Shown piece after piece: positions 17,328 through 25,301 of a DNA stretch of 64,000 nucleotides (positions are counted from its first letter, which is position 1; each line of letters opens with the position of its first letter). Source of the stretch: Chitinophagaceae bacterium (GTDB taxonomy: Bacteria > Bacteroidota > Bacteroidia > Chitinophagales > Chitinophagaceae); NCBI GenBank assembly GCA_016706055.1, contig JADJKL010000004.1:186001-250000 (forward strand), in the 5' to 3' direction. A program made the position numbers and the translations under genes. A model generated the notes under the pieces. The model ran no database searches, had not been told where the DNA came from, and was given only the letters and a program-made list of their open reading frames with translations.

Positions 17328-19022
17328 ATGTTTGATAGTAGCAATAAAATTATAACTAAAAACATAAAGGCATGGCGGCTGATTGTAATCTTATTACTAA
17401 CAAGCCAGCTATCTTCTTCTTGTAATAAAAAAGACACTCCGGTAATAATTAATGATACATCATTATCCTTCAAAGTAAATAATAGCTACAATGGAACTTT
17501 GCAATATGCCAAGCTAAATGAAAGACCTGTTGTTGTATTTACTTTTACCGAGCCAATTGATAATGCTACAACATCAATTGGTGTAAAACTTACAGGACCG
17601 TCCTCTTTTAATGTTCCGTTGAATATTACACTAGCAGCAGATGGAAAACAATTGACTGTTGTTCCCCAGAATGACTTGAATGCATTTACAACTTATACAT
17701 TGTCTGTAAACAATGATTTGAAAACATTAATGGGAGGCAGAGTCACAAATCCTGTTAACATATCTCTTTTAATTGGGATTTCTTATACTGATAAATTTCC
17801 AAGGATTACAGACGATGAGTTGCTGACCAAAGTGCAACAACAAACTTTCAAATTTTTCTGGGATTTTGGACATCCTGTAAGCGGTTTAGCAAGAGAAAGA
17901 AATACATCTGGCGAAACGGTAACATCCGGCGGTTCAGGTTTTGGTATTATGGGAATACCTGTAGCTATTAGCCGCAATTTTATTACAAGAGCTGAAGGAT
18001 TGACAAGAATGCAAAAGATTGTGGGCTTCTTAAAAAATACTGCTGTAAAAGTAAAAGGCGCCTTTCCGCATTGGCTGAATGGAACAACTGGTGCTATCAT
18101 TCCTTTTAGTGCAAACGATAACGGTGCAGACTTAGTTGAAACTTCATACCTGATGATGGGATTGCTAACGACAAGACAATATTTCAATGGCGCAGATGCT
18201 GCTGAAACAAATCTAAGAAGCGATATAAATACATTGTATAATAATGTAGAATGGGATTGGTTCCGCAATGGCGGACAAAATGTTTTATACTGGCATTACA
18301 GTCCAGATAAAGCCTGGATAATGAATTTGCCCATCAAAGGTTGGAATGAGTCGCTGATTACTTATGTAATGGCAGCTTCATCAACTACACATGGTATTCC
18401 TGTTTCTGTATATACTAATGGATGGAAGAGTGGTTCAAATTATATTAATGGTAATTCTTATTATGGCATTCAGCTTCCGTTAGGTCCCGCATTAGGTGGC
18501 CCTCTTTTCTTTGAACAGTATACATTTATGGGAATTAATCCGAATGGATTAACAGAAGGCGGAATCAACTATTTAACGCAGGCAAAAAATCATACTTTAA
18601 TAAATTATAATTATTGCAAAGCAAATCCGAAAACATGGTACGCTTATGGCGATAGCTGTTGGGGATTAACAGCCAGTGATATTGAAGGAGGTTATACCGC
18701 CAGTTCGCCAAATAACGACAGAGGATTTATTGCACCAACAGCAGCACTTTCGTCTTTCCCATTCACCCCAACAGAATCTATGCAGGCATTAAAATTCTTT
18801 TATTATATCATCGGCGATAAAATATTTAAGGAATATGGCTTTGTAGATGCCTTCTCATTATCCAATCCCTGGTTTGCCACTTCTTTTTTAGCAATTGATC
18901 AAGGCCCGATCATAACCATGATTGAAAATTACAGAACAGGATTAGTGTGGAATTTATTCACTAGTTGCCCTGAAGTAAAAGCAGGAATGCTTAGTTTGGG
19001 GTTTACTGCATCATACCTCTAA
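17328..19022 (+). CDS. GH144 endo-beta-1,2-glucanase with N-terminal Ig-like domain (lipoprotein)
   Basis: 564 residues from the ATG at 17328; the longer frame would begin inside the upstream terminator. A lipobox SSSC is followed by an SbsA-type Ig-like domain (PVVVFTFTEPIDNATTS... NAFTTYTLSVNNDL), then an (alpha/alpha)6-barrel GH144 domain from about residue 165. The acidic set matches the Chitinophaga enzyme CpSGL: D264-x3-D268-x2-E271 (DNGADLVE) and E341 (GWNESL); in CpSGL I recall D135, D139, E142 and E211. The enzyme should cut inside beta-1,2-glucan at the cell surface or in the periplasm. It is 10 bp ahead of a second GH144 gene. Older annotations may call it 'glucoamylase'. Confidence 0.85.
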   Translation: MFDSSNKIITKNIKAWRLIVILLLTSQLSSSCNKKDTPVIINDTSLSFKVNNSYNGTLQYAKLNERPVVVFTFTEPIDNATTSIGVKLTGPSSFNVPLNITLAADGKQLTVVPQNDLNAFTTYTLSVNNDLKTLMGGRVTNPVNISLLIGISYTDKFPRITDDELLTKVQQQTFKFFWDFGHPVSGLARERNTSGETVTSGGSGFGIMGIPVAISRNFITRAEGLTRMQKIVGFLKNTAVKVKGAFPHWLNGTTGAIIPFSANDNGADLVETSYLMMGLLTTRQYFNGADAAETNLRSDINTLYNNVEWDWFRNGGQNVLYWHYSPDKAWIMNLPIKGWNESLITYVMAASSTTHGIPVSVYTNGWKSGSNYINGNSYYGIQLPLGPALGGPLFFEQYTFMGINPNGLTEGGINYLTQAKNHTLINYNYCKANPKTWYAYGDSCWGLTASDIEGGYTASSPNNDRGFIAPTAALSSFPFTPTESMQALKFFYYIIGDKIFKEYGFVDAFSLSNPWFATSFLAIDQGPIITMIENYRTGLVWNLFTSCPEVKAGMLSLGFTASYL

Positions 19023-19032
19023 ATATTTTAAA

Positions 19033-20394
19033 ATGAAGAAATTATTTTTTAGTTGTATAACATTATTGATAGTTATTGCAGCTTGCAACTCAGGAAAAAA
19101 TGTAACAACAAATACTACTAGTCCAATTGCAACAGAAGACACGGCCTTGTTTCGCTTAGTACAGGAACAGACCTTTCAGTATTTCTGGGATGGAGCTGAA
19201 CCCAACAGTGGATTGGCAAGAGAAAGATTTCATTCAGATAATGTTTATCCAACGCATGACAAGAATATTGTAACAAGCGGCGGAGGTGGTTTTGGAGTGA
19301 TGGCGATTTTGGTTGGAATCGAACGAGGATTCATCACAAGAGCACAAGGAGTCGAACGGTTTGAAAAAATTGTTCACTTTCTTGAAACAGCAGATCGTTT
19401 CCATGGCGCATGGCCGCATTGGTGGCAGGGTGAAACGGGGAAAGTAAAACCATTCGGTAAGAATGATGATGGTGGCGATCTGGTAGAAACTTCCTTTATG
19501 ATTCAGGGATTACTTTGTGTTCGACAATATTTTCAAAATGGAAATGTAAAAGAAAAGGCAATTGCAGCGAGAATAGATAAGCTTTGGAAAGAAGTAGAGT
19601 TTGATTGGTATCGTCAGGGACAAAATGTTTTGTATTGGCATTGGAGTCCAAACAATGGCTGGAAAATGAATTTTGCTGTACACGGTTACAATGAATGTTT
19701 GATTATGTATGTATTGGCAGCCTCGTCTCCTACTCACGGAGTTCCTGCAGAAGTTTATCATGAAGGCTGGGCAGAGAACGGAAAGATTAACAAATTTCCT
19801 GCACATTATGATGGTATACAATTACAGATGAACCATCAGGGAGAAGCAGGAGGTAGCGGTCCTTTGTTTTGGGCACATTATTCTTATCTTGGTTTAGACC
19901 CAAGAGGATTAAAGGATAAATATGCTGATTACTGGAAAGATAATGTTGGACATGCGATGATACACTACAAATGGTGTGTCAACAATCCAAATGGCTATAA
20001 AGGATATGGAACCGATAGCTGGGGATTAACGTCTAGTTATTCTATAAAAGGTTATGCAGGTCATGCACCAAATGAAAAAAGAGATTTAGGAGTTATTTCA
20101 CCAACAGCAGCTTTGTCATCTTTCCCTTACACACCAAAAGAATCAATGGCTGCTATGAAACATTGGTATAATGATATGAAAGATAAACTGTGGGGCGAAT
20201 ATGGTTTTTATGATGCATTTAGCGAAACAGCGAATTGGTACACACCAAGATATTTGGCAATTGACCAAGGCCCAATTGTTGTAATGATGGAAAATTATCG
20301 CAGCGGCTTATTATGGAATTTATTTATGAGCTGCCCCGAAGTAAAAACTGGATTAAACAAATTAGGATTTGAAAGCCCTTGGTTGAAGAAATAA
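19033..20394 (+). CDS. GH144 endo-beta-1,2-glucanase (lipoprotein)
   Basis: 453 residues. A lipobox (VIAAC) at 14-18 is followed almost directly by the GH144 barrel. The acidic residues D145, D149 and E152 (DDGGDLVE) and E221 (GYNECL) sit at exactly CpSGL numbering plus ten, as I recall that numbering, so activity on beta-1,2-glucan is well supported. Conserved blocks shared with the neighbour include NSGLARER, VTSGGGGFG, GAWPHWWQG, SPTAALSSFPYTP and DQGPIVVMMENYRSGL. It lacks the Ig-like domain of the preceding GH144, so the two may work at different places or on different chain lengths. It ends the tandem; a metallophosphoesterase follows 69 bp later. Confidence 0.88.
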   Translation: MKKLFFSCITLLIVIAACNSGKNVTTNTTSPIATEDTALFRLVQEQTFQYFWDGAEPNSGLARERFHSDNVYPTHDKNIVTSGGGGFGVMAILVGIERGFITRAQGVERFEKIVHFLETADRFHGAWPHWWQGETGKVKPFGKNDDGGDLVETSFMIQGLLCVRQYFQNGNVKEKAIAARIDKLWKEVEFDWYRQGQNVLYWHWSPNNGWKMNFAVHGYNECLIMYVLAASSPTHGVPAEVYHEGWAENGKINKFPAHYDGIQLQMNHQGEAGGSGPLFWAHYSYLGLDPRGLKDKYADYWKDNVGHAMIHYKWCVNNPNGYKGYGTDSWGLTSSYSIKGYAGHAPNEKRDLGVISPTAALSSFPYTPKESMAAMKHWYNDMKDKLWGEYGFYDAFSETANWYTPRYLAIDQGPIVVMMENYRSGLLWNLFMSCPEVKTGLNKLGFESPWLKK

Positions 20395-20463
20395 ATTTTG
20401 TATTAAGAATAGTTTGATTTCTCTTTTTAGTATAGGAGCAGCTATGAAAGCTGTCATAATAAA

Positions 20464-21471
20464 ATGGAAAAGAGTATGAAAAAATTTAGCTGGATAATAA
20501 CAGGATTACTTTTTTTAAGCTCCTGTTCTAATAAATTGCACCAAGCTAGAATCGTATTGTTGCCAGATACACAAACCTATGCCGAGAAATATCCGGAGGT
20601 ATTAGATTCGCAAATCAATTGGATTGTAAAAAATGCAAAGAGTATAAATTTTGTTTTGCAGCAGGGAGATTTAACACAAAATAATAATCACAAGGAGTGG
20701 CAGCTTATTCAAAATGCATTTAATAAACTTAATGGGAAAGTGCCTTATGTTCTCGCAGCAGGTAACCATGATATGGGAAGCGCCGATGGAAAATATGCAG
20801 ATATTCGTAATTCCACTTTATTTAATAAATATTTTCCTGTTAAAAAGATGGCTGATTTAACTGGGTTTGGAGATGTGGCTGAACCGGAAAAAATAGATAA
20901 TGCATATTATTTATTTAAGACAGGTAACATTAACTGGCTTGTTATAACATTGGAGTTCGGTCCAAGAAATAGCATCTTAGACTGGGCAAACAGTATCATA
21001 AAAAAGTATCCTAGTCATTCTGTTATTATTAATACGCACAGTTATATGTATTCTGATAGCACCCGCCAAGGGCCAGGTGACAGTTGGAGGCCACAGAACT
21101 ATGGGGTAGGAAAAGATACTGGCGACTCGGCAGTCAATGACGGAGAACAGATATGGAATAAATTAGTGAAGCTTCACCCTAATACAAGATTCGTTTTTTC
21201 AGGTCATGTGTTAAATACAGGAGTAGGTACATTAATAAGTGTGAATGATAGTGGTTATCCTGTTTATCAGATGCTGGCTAATTATCAGGAAGGAGTAAAA
21301 GGTTCAGTAAAAGGTGGAAACGGTTGGCTAAGGATATTGGATATGGATTTTAAAAAGAATGTTTTATCTGTGGCAACGTATTCTCCTTATATAGGTCAAT
21401 TTATGAATGATCTGCAACAGCAGTTCAAAATAAGAAATGTAAACTTTCAGGCGGAGGGGAATAATGAATGA
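20464..21471 (+). CDS. Calcineurin-like metallophosphoesterase lipoprotein
   Basis: 335 residues; a second in-frame ATG four codons in is an alternative start. A lipobox (LFLSSC) makes it an envelope lipoprotein. The metal-binding motifs are seen in order: PDTQTY (the first D-x-H motif, with Gln in place of His), QGDLTQ, AAGNHDMG, INTHSY and SGHV. The family cuts phosphomono- or phosphodiesters with two metal ions; the D-x-Q form occurs in some members. It sits in the glucanase run and overlaps the next gene, so its substrate is probably a phosphate group on the imported glycan, such as phosphoglycerol. That link is inference. Confidence 0.82.
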   Translation: MEKSMKKFSWIITGLLFLSSCSNKLHQARIVLLPDTQTYAEKYPEVLDSQINWIVKNAKSINFVLQQGDLTQNNNHKEWQLIQNAFNKLNGKVPYVLAAGNHDMGSADGKYADIRNSTLFNKYFPVKKMADLTGFGDVAEPEKIDNAYYLFKTGNINWLVITLEFGPRNSILDWANSIIKKYPSHSVIINTHSYMYSDSTRQGPGDSWRPQNYGVGKDTGDSAVNDGEQIWNKLVKLHPNTRFVFSGHVLNTGVGTLISVNDSGYPVYQMLANYQEGVKGSVKGGNGWLRILDMDFKKNVLSVATYSPYIGQFMNDLQQQFKIRNVNFQAEGNNE

Positions 21472-21491
21472 TAACTTTAATATTTTATAAA

Positions 21492-22349
21492 ATGAAAAAG
21501 CAATTATTTAAAATTTTTTTAGCTGGTTTATTTTTTATTTTTCCATTGTTTGCGGGAGCCCAACAGGAAATAAAAGTGATGTCTTATAATATTCGCTTAG
21601 ATGTAGCCTCTGACGGAGAGAACCGTTGGGATGCCCGAAAAGACAAAGTAGCAGCGTTAATGAACTATTATGAGGCTGATTTTATTGGCGGGCAGGAAGT
21701 GCAAAATCACCAACTCAAATATTTGCTGGAGAACTTAAGCGGCTATAGCTATATTGGTGTTGGCCGGAATGATGGAAAAGAAGCTGGTGAATATTCCTGT
21801 ATTTTTTATAAAAAAGATAAGTTTGATGTAATTCAGCAATCAACTTTTTGGTTATCACCCACACCGCAAGTAGTTAGTAAAGGCTGGGATGCTGCTATAG
21901 TTAGAGTATGTACCTACGGGCTATTTAAAAATAAAAAAACCAAACAACTCTTCTGGGTATTTAATACCCACTTCGATCATATTGGTAAAACAGCAAGGCT
22001 TGAATCAGCGAAACTCATAGTTCAAAAAATAAAAGAATTGAATAATAAAAAATACCCGGTTATTTTGTCAGGCGATTTTAATAGTAAGCCTAATGAACCA
22101 CCAGCAGAATATATGGTTGCAAATATGCAGAACAGCCGTGCAATAGCAAAGGAAGTATACGGTCCGTTAGATACATGGAATGGGTTTAAATTCAATCAAA
22201 AGCCAGATGGTTGTATTGATTATATTTTTGTGGCTAACAATGAAAAAGTTTCTGTTTCAAAATTTGCAACACTAACTGATTCATATGACATGAAATATCC
22301 GTCAGATCATTTGCCGATATTGGCTACAATACTGATAAATAAAAATTGA
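21492..22349 (+). CDS. Endonuclease/exonuclease/phosphatase-family secreted hydrolase
   Basis: About 285 residues. The ATG at 21492 gives a canonical signal peptide (MKKQLFKIFLAGLFF... AGAQQ); an ATG at 21468 overlaps the upstream stop (ATGA) and could be used by coupling. The EEP fold is complete: VMSYNIRLD, GGQEVQ with the metal Glu, NTHFDHIG, SGDFNSKP and the final DSYD... SDHLPI. Exported EEP enzymes without a nucleic-acid context often act on phosphodiesters of lipids or sugars. It lies between a metallophosphoesterase and an SGNH esterase in the glucan locus, so removal of a phosphate-linked substituent is a fair guess. The reaction is not shown by sequence alone. Confidence 0.82.
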   Translation: MKKQLFKIFLAGLFFIFPLFAGAQQEIKVMSYNIRLDVASDGENRWDARKDKVAALMNYYEADFIGGQEVQNHQLKYLLENLSGYSYIGVGRNDGKEAGEYSCIFYKKDKFDVIQQSTFWLSPTPQVVSKGWDAAIVRVCTYGLFKNKKTKQLFWVFNTHFDHIGKTARLESAKLIVQKIKELNNKKYPVILSGDFNSKPNEPPAEYMVANMQNSRAIAKEVYGPLDTWNGFKFNQKPDGCIDYIFVANNEKVSVSKFATLTDSYDMKYPSDHLPILATILINKN

Positions 22350-23008
22350 TGGTAAAGCTTGTAAAAATCTTTCTATTAGTTTGCTTTGTTATAGGAATAA
22401 CAGATGTCGGAGCACAACCATTCTCTAATGAAATTGCTACCTTTAAAAAGCAAGACGCTGTTTCATTCCCTGAAAAACAAGAAATACTATTTGTAGGCAG
22501 CTCTTCTTTCAGAATGTGGAAAGATGTGCAGACTGCTTTTCCAAATCATACTATCATTAATCGTGGATTTGGCGGCTCGTCTTTACCGGATGTGATTCGT
22601 TATGCTGATGAAATTATTTTTCCTTATCAGCCAAAACAGATTGTAATCTATTGCGGCGAAAATGATATAGCTTCTTCTGATACGGTAACCGGAGAAATGA
22701 CAAGAGACCGGTTCAAAATTCTTTTCGAAATGATAAGAAATAAACTGCCGGATGTGCCGGTTGTTTTTGTGTCTATCAAACCAAGTCCATCCAGATGGAC
22801 AATGCAGGATAGAATGATAACAGCAAATAAGCTTATTAAAAAATATCTTAAGAAGCAAAAAGATACAAAGTACGTAGGTGTTTGGAAGCCTATGCTCGGA
22901 AAGGATGGGAAACCGTTACCTGATATTTTCTTGAAAGACAATTTGCACATGAATGCAAAAGGCTATGCCATCTGGCAAAAATTAATAGAACCATATTTAC
23001 TGAAATAA
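22349..23008 (+). CDS. SGNH/GDSL-family esterase, secreted
   Basis: 219 residues from the ATG at 22349, whose A lies in the stop codon of the gene before (TGATG), so translation is coupled. A signal peptide (VKIFLLVCFVIGITDVGAQ) is followed by the SGNH blocks: FVGSSSFRMW (GSS in place of GDS, Ser retained), GFGGSSLPD with the Gly, CGENDIASS with the Asn, and DNLHMNAKGY with the Asp-His pair. Such enzymes remove acetyl, succinyl or other acyl esters from sugars. In this locus it would strip ester decorations so the glucanases can reach the chain. The exact acyl group is unknown. Confidence 0.84.
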   Translation: MVKLVKIFLLVCFVIGITDVGAQPFSNEIATFKKQDAVSFPEKQEILFVGSSSFRMWKDVQTAFPNHTIINRGFGGSSLPDVIRYADEIIFPYQPKQIVIYCGENDIASSDTVTGEMTRDRFKILFEMIRNKLPDVPVVFVSIKPSPSRWTMQDRMITANKLIKKYLKKQKDTKYVGVWKPMLGKDGKPLPDIFLKDNLHMNAKGYAIWQKLIEPYLLK

Positions 23009-23018
23009 AAAGAATGAC

Positions 23019-25298
23019 ATGAAAAGACTATTGCTAGGACTAATTATTATCACATCATTACAGTCAACGGCTCAACAATCTGGTGATGCAAAAATGAAAC
23101 TATATGTTGATGCGCTGATGAAGAAGATGACATTGGATGAAAAAATTGGCCAATTAAATTTATTAACTCCAGGAGGTGGAGTGGCAACTGGTGCAGTAGT
23201 AAGTAAAGGTGTGGAAGAAAAAATTGCCAAAGGCCAGGTTGGCGGATTATTTGGAGTGATTGGCGAAGAAAAAATCCGGCAGGCACAGGAACTTGCAGTA
23301 AATAATAGCCGTTTAAAAATTCCATTGTTATTTGGTTCCGATGTAATACATGGCTATAAAACAACTTTTCCAATACCGTTAGGGTTATCCTGTAGCTGGG
23401 ATATGCCAATGATTGAGCGTAGTGCAAGGCTTGCTGCAACAGAAGCAACGGCTGATGGATTAAACTGGGCTTTCTCTCCTATGGTAGATATTGCCCGTGA
23501 CCCTCGTTGGGGTCGCATTGCAGAAGGTGCAGGCGAAGACCCTTATCTCGGTTCACAGGTAGCGAAAGCAATGGTAGTTGGTTATCAGAATGGAGATTTA
23601 AGTAAAGACAATACACTGCTTGCTTGTGTAAAGCATTTTGCATTATATGGTGCAGCAGACGGTGGAAGAGATTATAATACCGTTGATATGAGCAAAGTAA
23701 AAATGTATAATGATTATTTGCCTCCGTACAAAGCTGCTGTTGATGCCGGTGTTGGTTCAATCATGAGCTCATTCAATACGATAGATAATATTCCTGCAAC
23801 AGGTAATAGATGGTTGCTGACAGATTTATTACGAAAGCAGTGGGGCTTTAAAGGAATGGTGGTGTCTGATTATACTTCTGTAAATGAAATGATAGATCAT
23901 GGATTAGGCGATTTGCAAGCAGTTTCTGCTTTATCATTAAAAGCCGGATTGGATATGGATATGGTGGGAGAAGGATTTTTAACGACTTTGAAAAAATCAT
24001 TGGGTGAAGGAAAAGTAACACAAAAAGAAATTGACGATGCCTGCCGTAGAATTCTAGAAGCAAAATATAAACTTGGTTTATTTACCGACCCATTTAAATA
24101 TTGCAATAAAGAAAGAGCTGCAAAAGAAATATTGTCTGATGAACAAAAGCATGCTGCAAGAGAGTTTGCAACAAAATCATTTGTATTACTGAAAAATAAT
24201 CAGGGGACACTTCCATTAAAAAAATCCGGAACGATTGCGTTGATAGGTCCATTAGCAAATAATAAGGCGAATATGCTAGGCACTTGGGCAGTTTCTGGTA
24301 ACCGGGATTTATCAATCCCTGTTTTTGATGGAATGAAAAATGCTGGAATAAAGGAAGTAAATATTTTATATGCCAAAGGAGCCAACATTTCAGATGATAC
24401 ATTGTTTGCTAAAAAAGTAAATGTATTCGGAACAAGAATTGATATTGATAAAAGATCTGCACTAGAGATGATGGACGAAGCCGTTGCTGTTGCCAAACAA
24501 TCTGATGTAATTGTAGCCGTTGTTGGAGAAGCGTCGGAGATGAGTGGTGAATCTGCAAGCCGTTCTTCCATTACAATTCCTCAGAACCAAAAAAAGCTTT
24601 TAAAGGAGCTAAAGAAAATGGGTAAACCACTGGTGTTGGTTATCATGTCAGGCAGACCACTTGATTTAAATTGGGAAATGGAAAATGCAGATGCGTTGTT
24701 ATTTGTCTATCACGGCGGACAGGAAGTGGGTAATGCAATTGCTGATGTTTTGTATGGGGATGTAAATCCTTCGGGAAAGTTGACGAATAGTTTTCCAAGA
24801 AATGTAGGACAAATTCCAGTTTACTACAATCATTTAAAAACCGGCCGTCCACAGGCAACAGATAAGTTTGAAAAATTTAGAAGTAATTATCTTGATGTAG
24901 AGAATAGCCCTTTGATTCCTTTTGGATATGGTTTAAGCTATTCTTCATTTAGCTATAGCGATATTAAATTAAGTGCTGCTTCTCTAAATACAACTGGAAA
25001 AATAAAAGCAACAGTTACAGTGACCAATACCGGCAACTATGATGGCGAAGAAGTAGTACAGTTATATACCAGAGATATGGTAGGGAGTATTGCTAGGCCG
25101 GTACAAGAATTAAAAGGCTTTCAGAAAATTATGTTTAAGAAAGGTGAAAGCAAAGAAGTAAGTTTTACTATCGGTGTAGAAGATTTAGGATTCTACAACA
25201 GCGATTTGAAATTTGTAACAGAGCCCGGAGAGTTTAAACTATTTATTGGCGGTAACAGTAAAGATGTAAAAGAAACAACATTTAAACTGGTAAAATAA
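23019..25298 (+). CDS. GH3 beta-glucosidase, periplasmic
   Basis: 759 residues with a signal peptide (LLLGLIIITSLQSTAQQ), a GH3 (beta/alpha)8 domain, an (alpha/beta)6 domain and a C-terminal fibronectin-III-like domain (GEEVVQLYTRD... ELKGFQKIMFKKGES). The nucleophile is D284 in VVSDYTSV, and the KHF motif (ACVKHFALYGA) binds sugar. The overall form is that of BglX-type enzymes. In Bacteroides a related GH3 prefers beta-1,2-linked glucose, so with two GH144 genes upstream this enzyme likely turns sophoro-oligosaccharides into glucose. It is 10 bp behind the SGNH gene and 3 bp ahead of the GH2 gene. Linkage preference is inference from context. Confidence 0.92.
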   Translation: MKRLLLGLIIITSLQSTAQQSGDAKMKLYVDALMKKMTLDEKIGQLNLLTPGGGVATGAVVSKGVEEKIAKGQVGGLFGVIGEEKIRQAQELAVNNSRLKIPLLFGSDVIHGYKTTFPIPLGLSCSWDMPMIERSARLAATEATADGLNWAFSPMVDIARDPRWGRIAEGAGEDPYLGSQVAKAMVVGYQNGDLSKDNTLLACVKHFALYGAADGGRDYNTVDMSKVKMYNDYLPPYKAAVDAGVGSIMSSFNTIDNIPATGNRWLLTDLLRKQWGFKGMVVSDYTSVNEMIDHGLGDLQAVSALSLKAGLDMDMVGEGFLTTLKKSLGEGKVTQKEIDDACRRILEAKYKLGLFTDPFKYCNKERAAKEILSDEQKHAAREFATKSFVLLKNNQGTLPLKKSGTIALIGPLANNKANMLGTWAVSGNRDLSIPVFDGMKNAGIKEVNILYAKGANISDDTLFAKKVNVFGTRIDIDKRSALEMMDEAVAVAKQSDVIVAVVGEASEMSGESASRSSITIPQNQKKLLKELKKMGKPLVLVIMSGRPLDLNWEMENADALLFVYHGGQEVGNAIADVLYGDVNPSGKLTNSFPRNVGQIPVYYNHLKTGRPQATDKFEKFRSNYLDVENSPLIPFGYGLSYSSFSYSDIKLSAASLNTTGKIKATVTVTNTGNYDGEEVVQLYTRDMVGSIARPVQELKGFQKIMFKKGESKEVSFTIGVEDLGFYNSDLKFVTEPGEFKLFIGGNSKDVKETTFKLVK

Positions 25299-25301
25299 TT
25301 G

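Noticed and set aside
23050..24858. Minus-strand frames over the GH3 gene
   Set aside because: The plus-strand GH3 frame has all catalytic motifs over 759 codons; the opposite frames are chance openings.
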